From Thermoplasmata archaeon (GTDB lineage: Archaea; Thermoplasmatota; Thermoplasmata; Sysuiplasmatales; Sysuiplasmataceae), in assembly GCA_021796175.1 (NCBI GenBank), contig JAJYOM010000126.1:1-5113 (forward strand): a stretch of 5,113 nucleotides of DNA. Direction: 5' to 3'. The notes beneath the pieces are model-generated. The model saw only the letters and a list, made by a program, of their open reading frames with translations, was not told where the DNA came from and searched no databases. A program made the position numbers and the translations under genes. This document shows, piece by piece, positions 1-5,113 of the stretch. Position 1 is the first letter of the stretch; each line of letters begins with the position of its first letter.

Positions 1-243
1 TTTATTTCGTGCAATTCCCAGGCTTATCGCCACATCCTCGCTTGTGTGATGCTCCATATCCCCCCTAGCCTTGACCACAATATCAAAAGAGGAGTAGCGA
101 GACAGCGTGTTCATCATGTGTGCCACCATCTGCAGACCGTCCGATTCGAAATTACATTTTCCTGCGCCGTCCGCGTTCAGCGAAAGCGCAATCTGCGTTT
201 CTTTTGTTTCCCTTCTTACCCTGTGTATTCTCTGTTTCAACAA
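1..243 (-). CDS. hisB: Imidazoleglycerol-phosphate dehydratase HisB, N-terminal part (runs off window at base 1)
   Basis: HisB dehydrates imidazoleglycerol phosphate to imidazoleacetol phosphate, using a di-manganese site. About 81 residues are visible, of roughly 190-200 usual for a stand-alone enzyme. The family signature RRETKET is at residues 10-16, a histidine equivalent to that of the FxDHM motif is at H42 (AHMM), and the first metal-binding motif is HHTSED at 65-70, followed by VAISLG. The second metal motif lies outside the window. No ATG or GTG is usable: the frame opens with three consecutive TTG codons directly after the hisA TGA, in the same frame as hisA. I chose the middle TTG because it sits 7 nt from GGAG at 251-254; the flanking TTGs (246, 240) are also possible. 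Oddities: the Asp normally before the first metal His is Ala (A41), and the segment before HH is shorter than in bacterial enzymes. The family call is firm; the exact start is not. Confidence 0.93.
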   Translation of the reverse strand, partial: MLKQRIHRVRRETKETQIALSLNADGAGKCNFESDGLQMVAHMMNTLSRYSSFDIVVKARGDMEHHTSEDVAISLGIARNK

Positions 244-246
244 CAA

Positions 247-990
247 TCAGCTCCATTCATATCTGCTTCCAGTTTTTGCAAATTCTTTAATCAGCTCTGA
301 GAGAGATGCACGCTTGTCGTAGAGCATCCTGCCCAGAATCGCCCCGTCAACACCGCACTCCATCAGCGAAGCGATGTCGTCGGCACTGGAAATTCCACCC
401 GCTACGCTCAGCGGGTGACGCACGGTTTTGCGTACCGCCCGTATTCTCGGGCTGTCCACACCTTTTAACCTGCCCTCCCTGGAAATATCGGTGATTATGA
501 TCGAGTGCAGGGGAAGGGCATCACATTCCGCCGCTACCTTCTCCGGTACTGAAGAACCTTCTTCCCTCCATCCGGAAACCTTCACCCTGTCACGTTCATA
601 GTCTATTGATGCTGCCACTTTGTCAGGAAACGATGCCGTAAGCTGTTCGAAGATCCCTCTGTCTTTGAATATAATGGTTGAAACAATGACGGCGTCCGCT
701 CCCATATCCAGATATTTTACGACAGCCTCGCTGTTCCTTATCCCGCCACCCACCTGAATTTTGGCTGTTGCGGAGGAGAGGAGCACTTCCAGCGCATCCC
801 AGTTTTCAGAGGAAGGCTCACCGAATGCGCTGTCAAGGTCCACAACATGGATTCGGCGTGCACCCTGTGATTCCCAGTGCTCCAGCAAACTAACGGGCGA
901 TGAACTCTGGAAAACCTCCGAGTCTGGGACACCACCGACCAGTTTCACAACTTTACCCCTGCGCAGATCTATGGAAGGGATTATCTGCAT
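247..990 (-). CDS. hisA: ProFAR isomerase HisA
   Basis: HisA is a cytoplasmic (beta/alpha)8-barrel isomerase that converts ProFAR to PRFAR by an Amadori rearrangement, the substrate for HisH/HisF. The N-terminus MQIIPSIDL is typical, with the catalytic Asp at D8. VDLDSAFG follows at about 50-57 and VGGGIR at 80-85. The second catalytic Asp is D130 in SIDYERDRV. DISREGRLKGVD begins at 168, and the phosphate-binding VAGGIS (196-201) and LGRMLYD (219-225) complete the second half-barrel. The 247-residue length is normal. The upstream ATG at 996 is only 2 nt from the strong GAGGAGG at 999-1005, whereas the ATG at 990 is 8 nt away and gives the family N-terminus, so I chose 990. It overlaps the end of hisH by 10 nt and ends in TGA directly before hisB. 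HisA rather than HisF is supported by its sequence and by its place beside hisH, a common arrangement. Confidence 0.96.
   Translation of the reverse strand: MQIIPSIDLRRGKVVKLVGGVPDSEVFQSSSPVSLLEHWESQGARRIHVVDLDSAFGEPSSENWDALEVLLSSATAKIQVGGGIRNSEAVVKYLDMGADAVIVSTIIFKDRGIFEQLTASFPDKVAASIDYERDRVKVSGWREEGSSVPEKVAAECDALPLHSIIITDISREGRLKGVDSPRIRAVRKTVRHPLSVAGGISSADDIASLMECGVDGAILGRMLYDKRASLSELIKEFAKTGSRYEWS
251..254 (-). promoter_or_regulatory. Shine-Dalgarno site (GGAG) for hisB
   Basis: GGAG lies inside the last codons of hisA. It is 4, 7 and 10 nt upstream of the three tandem TTG codons at 246, 243 and 240. The 7-nt spacing favours the middle one. Because no ATG or GTG is available, this site decides the hisB start. 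Confidence 0.6.
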
Positions 991-1607
991 CTGCATATCC
1001 TCCTCGAGTGGTCAACGAAGTTGCTTATCAGTCTCAATCCCTGAGTGGAGCTTTTTTCAGGATGGAACTGCACACCGAAGATGTTTCCGCGCGCTATTGC
1101 GCTTGTAAATGTCACACTTCCGTCACCATCTTTCATGGTGGTGGTTGCAGCTTTATCCCCAATATCGGACGGTACCGGTATGTATGAATGCACGAAATAA
1201 AACGGCTCGTCCTCCGGAATCCCATTGAACAGGATGCTGTCTGCAGTGCGTGATACCCTCTCCCACCCCATGTTCGGCACCTTGTTTGTGTGCAATCTCT
1301 TAACATTTCCCGGAATGAGTCCGAGTCCCCTGCCGCTGCCCTCTTCGCTGTCTTCCAGAAGGAGCTGGCACCCAAGGCATATGCCAAGAACCGGCGTTTC
1401 CCTCATCAGTCTTGCCGCCTCCTCCCTCTGCCCTGCAAACCATCTGCTTCCTGCAGAAAAGGAGCCCACACCCGGAAGGATGATGCCGTCGGCAGGAAAA
1501 AGCTCCGCGGGTGTTTTTGCTATGACGGCGGCGACGCCAGTCCGTTCAACAGCTTTTGTTATGCTGTGCATGTTTCCGACGCCGTAACTAGCTATGGAAA
1601 TTCTCAT
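981..1607 (-). CDS. hisH: Imidazole glycerol phosphate synthase, glutamine amidotransferase subunit HisH
   Basis: HisH hydrolyses glutamine and passes ammonia to the HisF cyclase, which makes imidazoleglycerol phosphate and AICAR from PRFAR. This is a class I glutaminase. YGVGNMHSI is at 8-16 and LPGVGSF at 44-50. The nucleophile is C77 in GICLGCQ (residue 80 is Cys where Met is common). PNMGW at 111-115 and FVHSY at 138-142 are family motifs. H182 and E184 in VQFHPEKSS complete the triad. The 208-residue length is normal. The ATG overlaps the hisC stop as ATGA (1604-1607), with GGAG a short 4 nt upstream. The C-terminal tail RRICRCR is encoded by the bases that carry the hisA Shine-Dalgarno site and the two hisA ATGs, so its sequence may reflect overlap constraints. 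The partner HisF is not in the window. Confidence 0.97.
   Translation of the reverse strand: MRISIASYGVGNMHSITKAVERTGVAAVIAKTPAELFPADGIILPGVGSFSAGSRWFAGQREEAARLMRETPVLGICLGCQLLLEDSEEGSGRGLGLIPGNVKRLHTNKVPNMGWERVSRTADSILFNGIPEDEPFYFVHSYIPVPSDIGDKAATTTMKDGDGSVTFTSAIARGNIFGVQFHPEKSSTQGLRLISNFVDHSRRICRCR
999..1005 (-). promoter_or_regulatory. Strong Shine-Dalgarno site (GAGGAGG) for hisA
   Basis: The site lies inside the 3' end of hisH and encodes part of its Arg-rich tail. It is 8 nt upstream of the ATG at 990 but only 2 nt upstream of the ATG at 996, which favours the second ATG as the hisA start. Confidence 0.8.
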
Positions 1608-2686
1608 GAGTCTCCACCCATGATTTCATTCAGGCATGTAAGGAAGAGCTCGTTCTCCTTCCTGCTCCTGACAGTTATGCGCAGACAGCCGTTATATCCC
1701 GGCTGTTCTATCTTCCTCGTGAATATTCCTCTTATCTGAAGTTCACTGTGTACAGTTTCACGGCTGCTGCCGAATTCAGAGAGCAGGAAATTTGCCGAGG
1801 ATGGATATACCGTCAGCCCAAGTGTTTCCATTCCCTTTCTGACATATTCACGTTCGACGGCATTTCTTTCCCTGATATCCCCGACAAAGTTCTGATCTGA
1901 CAATGCTTCAAGCGCTACGATCTGCGACACCGACGTTACATTGAAAGGATTCTTGATCTTCCTCATAAGTGATGCTGTGGCTGCACATGAGATCGAATAT
2001 CCGATCCTGAAATTAGGCAGTCCATAAATCTTTGAGAAAGTCCTTACAATTACCAGATTGCTGAATTCATTTACAAGTGGCGCAACCGATGTGCCCGCAT
2101 ACTCTGCGTACGCTTCGTCAACGACAACGATCCCATTGAATGTCGATGCGAGTGTTGCAATGCTCTGTGTGCTGAACATGTTTCCGGCAGGATTGTTGGG
2201 ACTGGAAATGAAGAGCAGTTTGCCAACGCCAGGATCAAAACATTTCAGCGAAGGAGGTTTGCCGATAAACGGAGTGGAGACCCGTGCGCCATTGAGCGTC
2301 GCGAAACGGTTATACATCCAGTAGGCAGGTACAGGCACAATGGCTCTGTCCCCATGATTTATGAATACCCTTGCCAGGAGATCGAGTATCTCGTCAGCAC
2401 CACACCCGACCATGACCTGCCCAGGCATCATGCTGTTAAGCGAAGCAATCTTCACCCTCAGCTTTTCCGCAGTCTGATCCGGGTAATAGGTGCATTCCTG
2501 CAGTCCGCCAATAATCGACGAAGCCCTTCCCTCAAGAAGCTTTCTGACACGGGGTGATGGCCCGTACGGACTCGTGTTGTCGTTCATCTTGACAGTAGCG
2601 TTTCCACGAGGATAGTAGTATAGGTATTCATCAGCTGATAAGACTTCCGATCTGGCAAACGATTCCGGCCTCGCTGAATCACCCAC
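1604..2686 (-). CDS. hisC: Histidinol-phosphate aminotransferase HisC
   Basis: HisC transfers an amino group from glutamate to imidazoleacetol phosphate, giving histidinol phosphate. It is a fold-type I PLP enzyme. Visible motifs in order are NDNTSPYGPSP at 35-45 (substrate-binding loop), YPDQTAEKLR at 68-77, GCGADEILDLL at 94-104 (cofactor phosphate region), SPNNPAGN at 162-169, VVVDEAYAEY at 187-196 with D190 and Y193 contacting PLP, TFSKIYGLPNFRIGY at 216-230 with the Schiff-base lysine K219, and LRITV at 335-339 with R336 for the substrate carboxylate or phosphate. The 360-residue length is typical. The start is GTG: its G is the last base of the hisD TAG stop (TAGTG), and GGAG at 2696-2699 lies 9 nt upstream. 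It ends in an ATGA overlap with hisH. Close relatives in the superfamily can use aromatic substrates, but the operon makes the histidine role very likely. Confidence 0.96.
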   Translation of the reverse strand: MGDSARPESFARSEVLSADEYLYYYPRGNATVKMNDNTSPYGPSPRVRKLLEGRASSIIGGLQECTYYPDQTAEKLRVKIASLNSMMPGQVMVGCGADEILDLLARVFINHGDRAIVPVPAYWMYNRFATLNGARVSTPFIGKPPSLKCFDPGVGKLLFISSPNNPAGNMFSTQSIATLASTFNGIVVVDEAYAEYAGTSVAPLVNEFSNLVIVRTFSKIYGLPNFRIGYSISCAATASLMRKIKNPFNVTSVSQIVALEALSDQNFVGDIRERNAVEREYVRKGMETLGLTVYPSSANFLLSEFGSSRETVHSELQIRGIFTRKIEQPGYNGCLRITVRSRKENELFLTCLNEIMGGDS

Positions 2687-4008
2687 TATTCATCACTCCC
2701 CACTTCTGTGCCGGGCATTCTGCCTCTCAACTTCATGCATGCGGCGTGTTTGAACAATCCCTCCGATTCCGCAAGTTTTGAACCGGGCGCAGAGAGCTTC
2801 TCAGCGGTGATTCTGCTCAGCCTCTGCCGCTCCACGACCTTCATGAAATTCGTGACCTGAAGAGGCGAGGAGAAGCGCGCAGTTCCCATAGTCGGCAATA
2901 TATGATTTGTTCCAGAAATGTAATCACCGAACGCAACAGAAGAGCACCTGCCTATGAAGACAGATCCGGAATTTCTGACTCCCTCTGCAATCCTTTCTGC
3001 CTCATCACCGACAGCAAAGAGATGCTCCGGCGCGTATTCCTCCGCAAACGCCTCCATCAGTTCAGGAGATGAGACGAGCACAGAGGTGAAATTTTGAAGA
3101 CAGCCGGTCAAAACAGATCTTCGGGCTAAATCCACAATATCATGCATTCGTCCAATGACGCCATCTATCAGCTCTGCGCTGTCGCTGCACAGAACCGCAG
3201 ATGCGCCTGAACCGTGTTCCATCTGAGCAAGAAGTTCGTATGCCACAACATCCTCATCACCGCCGGCTGATCTGTCGGCAAGAGCAAGTATCTCAGTGGG
3301 TCCCGCAATGGAATCAATGCCCGTCAGTCCCAAAGAGGACACGGCAGCTTTGGCTTTTGCAACATATGAGTTTCCTGGACCAACTATCATGTCCACTTTA
3401 CGTATACTTTCTGTGCCGTACGCCATAGCAGCAATGGCCTGCGCTCCACCCACGGTAACTATGCTGCTGATACCGGACAGCAGACAGGCTGCGGCAACAT
3501 AGCGCAACCGCTTTCCGTCCTTATCAGGTGGCGTAAACAGCACCATGTCTGTGACGCCTGCGATCCTGGCTGGAATCGCCGCCATGAGCACAGTCGATGA
3601 ATATGCATATTTTCCCCCTGGCACGTAAATGCCGACACGCCCTAGAGGCACGTATTTCCTTTCTATCCGCGAACCGTCAAATTGCAGTACAACCCCTGCA
3701 GGATGTCCGCCCAAGTGAAATTGCCTGATATTCGACGATGCCATCTTCAGCGCTTCGAGCACCTCGCCATCAACGTCCGAGGCCAGAGCCTTCATCTCTT
3801 CGGTATCAAGCCTCAGCTTTTTCAGCTTCACGCCGTCAAACTCTTCAGTGAGGTCGAACAGGGAGCGATCTCCTTCGTTCCTGACTCTTTCAAAAATGCG
3901 CTCAATGATTGCATCGATGTCTGCTCCCGGTCGCTGCGCTTCCCTCAATTGTGACGCAGCGGCGACGCATTCCTCCGCACTTCTGCACTCCAGGCGGTTG
4001 CCGCTCAT
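2686..4008 (-). CDS. hisD: Histidinol dehydrogenase HisD
   Basis: HisD is a zinc-dependent, NAD-linked enzyme that oxidises L-histidinol through histidinal to L-histidine, the last two steps of the pathway. From the chosen start (440 aa, the normal length) the sequence shows GRVGIYVPGG at 123-132, GGAQAIAAMAYGTESI at 187-202, DMIVGPGNSYVAKAKA at 206-221, and DSIAGPTEILALAD at 232-245. Zinc ligands expected from the E. coli enzyme are present: Q262 and H265 (AQMEHG), D362 (FGDYISGTNH) and H421 (GLFKHA). The catalytic pair E328/H329 is in YAPEHL. The frame extends upstream to an ATG at 4050, but that would overlap hisG by 46 nt; the ATG at 4008 overlaps the hisG stop as ATGA and has GAGG 8 nt upstream (4017-4020), so I chose it. 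The stop TAG overlaps the hisC GTG by one base. Confidence 0.97.
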   Translation of the reverse strand: MSGNRLECRSAEECVAAASQLREAQRPGADIDAIIERIFERVRNEGDRSLFDLTEEFDGVKLKKLRLDTEEMKALASDVDGEVLEALKMASSNIRQFHLGGHPAGVVLQFDGSRIERKYVPLGRVGIYVPGGKYAYSSTVLMAAIPARIAGVTDMVLFTPPDKDGKRLRYVAAACLLSGISSIVTVGGAQAIAAMAYGTESIRKVDMIVGPGNSYVAKAKAAVSSLGLTGIDSIAGPTEILALADRSAGGDEDVVAYELLAQMEHGSGASAVLCSDSAELIDGVIGRMHDIVDLARRSVLTGCLQNFTSVLVSSPELMEAFAEEYAPEHLFAVGDEAERIAEGVRNSGSVFIGRCSSVAFGDYISGTNHILPTMGTARFSSPLQVTNFMKVVERQRLSRITAEKLSAPGSKLAESEGLFKHAACMKLRGRMPGTEVGSDE

Positions 4009-4883
4009 GGAACCAGCCTCTCTATCCTGGAAACGAGTATCCCGGTGCACCCCATCGCCTTCAGACCCGGTATGAGTCTGTTTATTTCACCAGAATCGAC
4101 GACGGCATGCAGCGCGAAGAAGTCATCCCTTCCTGATATACGCATGGATGTCGGCCCTTCAATTCCCTTCAGAAGTCTGCGGACATCGCTCTCGGAACCT
4201 GAGGGCACATTTACCATCAGGTATCTCTTCGATTTGGCATCCTGAACACTTCTGATCAGGCAGAGGAATTCGTCGATTTCCTCCATCCTCGTTTCAATTG
4301 CCTTCGTTCCGGTTATTATGACAGCAGTGGATTCAGCCACCGCGCACAGCGACCGAAGACCATTATTGCGAAGTGTTGTTCCAGTGTCCACTATGTCTGA
4401 TATTGCATCTGCGATGCCGATCATCGGAGCTGCTTCAGTGGTGCCTGAGACAGTTACCAGCTGCACCCTCTTTCCGATGCTTTCAAAAAATCGTTCCGTA
4501 ATGTTGGGGAACATTGTCGCAACCCGTGTGCCGTCGGCAAGCTGAGATGCGTTCGTTGCGGGAGAGTTTTCCGGTACAGCGATGCAGAGAGAGCATTTTC
4601 CAAAATCAAGTTGCATAAGCTCACTCACGGTTTCGTCACCGTATTCCATCACGAGATCTCTGCCAGTTATACCAACATCTGCAGAACCGGATCTGACAAG
4701 GCCGATTATATCCTTCGCCCGGACAGATTGCAGCTGGTAGCCCGACCGCTCATCTCCGATAACGAGCATTCTGTCGCCTGGTGGCGGAAGTTCAATTCCT
4801 GCCATGGAAAGGAGTTTTTCCGTACCCTCTCTCAGCCTTCCCCTGCCGGGAATAGCAATCCGGAGCCGGTAATCACCAAGCAG
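4005..4883 (-). CDS. hisG: ATP phosphoribosyltransferase HisG, long form
   Basis: HisG joins ATP and PRPP to make phosphoribosyl-ATP, the committed and usually histidine-inhibited first step. The N-terminal RLRIAIPGRGRL is at 6-17 and ADVGITGRDLV at 68-78. The PRPP loop region SGTTEAAP starts at 146, and DIVDTGTTLRNNGL is at 163-176. A C-terminal ACT-like regulatory domain spans about 220-292, which marks the long, homohexameric form that does not need HisZ. The start is uncertain. The frame is open to an ATG at 4937, but that ATG has no ribosome-binding site and adds 18 hydrophobic residues not typical of the family. A strong GGAGG at 4892-4896 lies 8 nt before an in-frame CTG at 4883, giving a normal N-terminus, so I chose CTG. 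An in-frame GTG at 4892 overlaps that site and is less likely. First gene of the cluster; overlaps hisD by ATGA. Confidence 0.96.
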   Translation of the reverse strand: MLGDYRLRIAIPGRGRLREGTEKLLSMAGIELPPPGDRMLVIGDERSGYQLQSVRAKDIIGLVRSGSADVGITGRDLVMEYGDETVSELMQLDFGKCSLCIAVPENSPATNASQLADGTRVATMFPNITERFFESIGKRVQLVTVSGTTEAAPMIGIADAISDIVDTGTTLRNNGLRSLCAVAESTAVIITGTKAIETRMEEIDEFLCLIRSVQDAKSKRYLMVNVPSGSESDVRRLLKGIEGPTSMRISGRDDFFALHAVVDSGEINRLIPGLKAMGCTGILVSRIERLVP

Positions 4884-4899
4884 TAGATACACCTCCGGA
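4859..4899 (-). repeat. Inverted repeat flanking the hisG start, able to mask the ribosome-binding site
   Basis: TCCGGAG (4893-4899) and CTCCGGA (4859-4865) are perfect 7-bp complements separated by 27 nt. The upstream arm contains the GGAG core of the hisG ribosome-binding site, and the loop contains the proposed CTG start. In RNA this could reduce hisG initiation. The downstream arm is also coding sequence (the LRI of the LRIAIP motif), so chance is possible. Confidence 0.3.
4892..4896 (-). promoter_or_regulatory. Shine-Dalgarno site (GGAGG) for hisG
   Basis: This is a strong match to the anti-Shine-Dalgarno sequence. It sits inside the longest possible hisG frame (ATG at 4937) and 8 nt upstream of an in-frame CTG at 4883. 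That placement suggests translation begins inside the annotatable frame. Its core can pair with a complementary run about 30 nt downstream (see the inverted repeat at 4859-4899). Confidence 0.6.
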
Positions 4900-4939
4900 A
4901 TTAAAATTGCGCACGCGTTCAGAAAACAATACTGCATTC

Positions 4940-4963
4940 GGTTTATTCAGGGTGAAGTAAACC
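4940..4963 (-). promoter_or_regulatory. Dyad/hairpin in the hisG leader
   Basis: GGTTTA (4958-4963) pairs with TAAACC (4940-4945), and inside it TTCA (4953-4956) pairs with TGAA (4946-4949). There is one bulged C at 4957 and a CCC loop. This makes a 10-bp stem of 24 nt, ending 2 nt before the ATG at 4937 and about 57 nt before the proposed CTG start. As DNA it is a plausible dimeric-regulator operator; as RNA it could act in leader control. The T-rich stretch after it is not adjacent, so it is a weak terminator candidate. Confidence 0.4.
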
Positions 4964-4984
4964 ATACACGGAGATTTTTGCCAT
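4943..4984 (-). other. Possible 13-codon leader ORF upstream of hisG
   Basis: An ATG at 4984 with GAGG 8 nt upstream opens a frame reading MAKISVYGLLHPE and ends in TAA at 4943-4945. Its last six sense codons and its stop overlap the hairpin at 4940-4963. It contains only one His codon (CAC), so it is not a classic bacterial His-run attenuator. It may be fortuitous. Confidence 0.2.
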
Positions 4985-5004
4985 GTAAATTTCCTCTTGC
5001 TTCT

Positions 5005-5112
5005 TCAGCCCATAATCGACCACCTAATAAGTCTTTCGCACGACTCAGTATCTCCGAAGGCGATCGTAAAGACTGTACCCGGATCGTATGGAATTATCCG
5101 ATTTTCTGCTAT
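5005..5112 (-). CDS. C-terminal end of an unrecognised protein (runs off window)
   Basis: One minus-strand frame is open from the window edge for 35 codons and stops with TGA at 5005-5007. The peptide is mixed and globular in look (it includes IIPYDPGTVFTIAFGDTE, then CERLIRWSIMG) and its codons resemble those of the his genes, so it is probably the end of a real gene on the same strand. I do not recognise the family and propose no function. It ends 67 nt before the ATG at 4937 and 121 nt before the proposed hisG CTG start. A short chance open frame cannot be excluded. Confidence 0.4.
   Translation of the reverse strand: MAENRIIPYDPGTVFTIAFGDTESCERLIRWSIMG
5025..5038 (-). promoter_or_regulatory. 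Weak archaeal BRE/TATA-like element for the his operon
   Basis: CGAAAG followed by ACTTATTA resembles a purine-rich BRE followed by a TATA box. A start site about 26 nt downstream would fall near 5002, just after the stop of the upstream reading frame and before the leader ORF. The match is imperfect, and the element lies inside the apparent upstream coding frame. The operon could instead be read through from upstream. Confidence 0.25.
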
Positions 5113-5113
5113 T

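Noticed and set aside
1290..1739. A 149-codon plus-strand open frame, with other plus-strand frames at 761-1108, 1225-1587 and 900-1187
   Set aside because: All are antisense to hisH, hisA or hisC, which have complete family motifs. Their peptides are rich in Ser, Arg, Pro and Cys with no recognisable domain.
4005..4050. Longer hisD starting at the ATG at 4050
   Set aside because: It would overlap hisG by 46 nt and add 14 residues lacking family similarity. The ATG at 4008 has an ATGA overlap and a well-placed GAGG.
4921..4963. Intrinsic terminator for the upstream gene formed by the hairpin and the T-rich stretch at about 4921-4929
   Set aside because: The stem is AT-rich, and the T-rich stretch begins about 10 bases after it and is interrupted, so the terminator call is too weak.
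4943..4984. Classic histidine attenuator with a run of His codons
   Set aside because: The short leader ORF has a single His codon, and no terminator stem with an adjacent T-run follows it.
4887..5113. A plus-strand frame open across the hisG leader to the window edge
   Set aside because: No convincing start codon or ribosome-binding site is seen, and the peptide is Arg-, Pro- and Ser-rich as expected for an antisense frame. The minus-strand frame ending at 5005 looks more coding.
1..5113. CRISPR arrays, tRNA/rRNA genes, insertion sequences or phage genes
   Set aside because: No spaced repeats, RNA-gene motifs, transposase frames or terminal repeats were seen; nearly the whole window is accounted for by his genes.

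Overview
The window holds most of a histidine biosynthesis operon, read entirely on the minus strand, so transcription runs from high to low coordinates. In order of transcription it carries hisG, hisD, hisC, hisH, hisA and the first part of hisB, which runs off the window at base 1. Together they encode the first step (HisG), the ProFAR isomerase (HisA), the glutaminase half of IGP synthase (HisH), IGP dehydratase (HisB), the aminotransferase (HisC) and the last two oxidations (HisD). HisF, HisI, HisE and histidinol-phosphate phosphatase are not seen; the first three would be expected beyond base 1.

The genes are packed without gaps: hisG/hisD and hisC/hisH overlap by ATGA, hisD/hisC by one base (TAGTG), hisH/hisA by ten bases, and hisB starts within a few bases of the hisA stop. 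Start signals are varied: ATG for hisD, hisH and hisA, GTG for hisC, almost certainly TTG for hisB, and possibly CTG for hisG. This points to one polycistronic message with translational coupling.

Upstream of hisG (about 4884-5113) lie the C-terminal end of an unrecognised same-strand reading frame (stop at 5005-5007), a weak BRE/TATA-like element, a 13-codon possible leader ORF, and a near-perfect dyad/hairpin at 4940-4963. This is the only non-ordinary stretch of the window.

The organism looks archaeal. HisB has the archaeal-like EDVAI variant, AGA/AGG and ATA codons are common, base composition is near balanced, and Shine-Dalgarno sites are strong. A euryarchaeal or Thermoplasmata-like lineage is my best guess, but it is an inference from sequence style, not from a search. 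No mobile elements, CRISPR arrays, tRNA or rRNA genes were seen. I see no new system here; the points of interest are the start signals, the hisA/hisB junction and the hisG leader.
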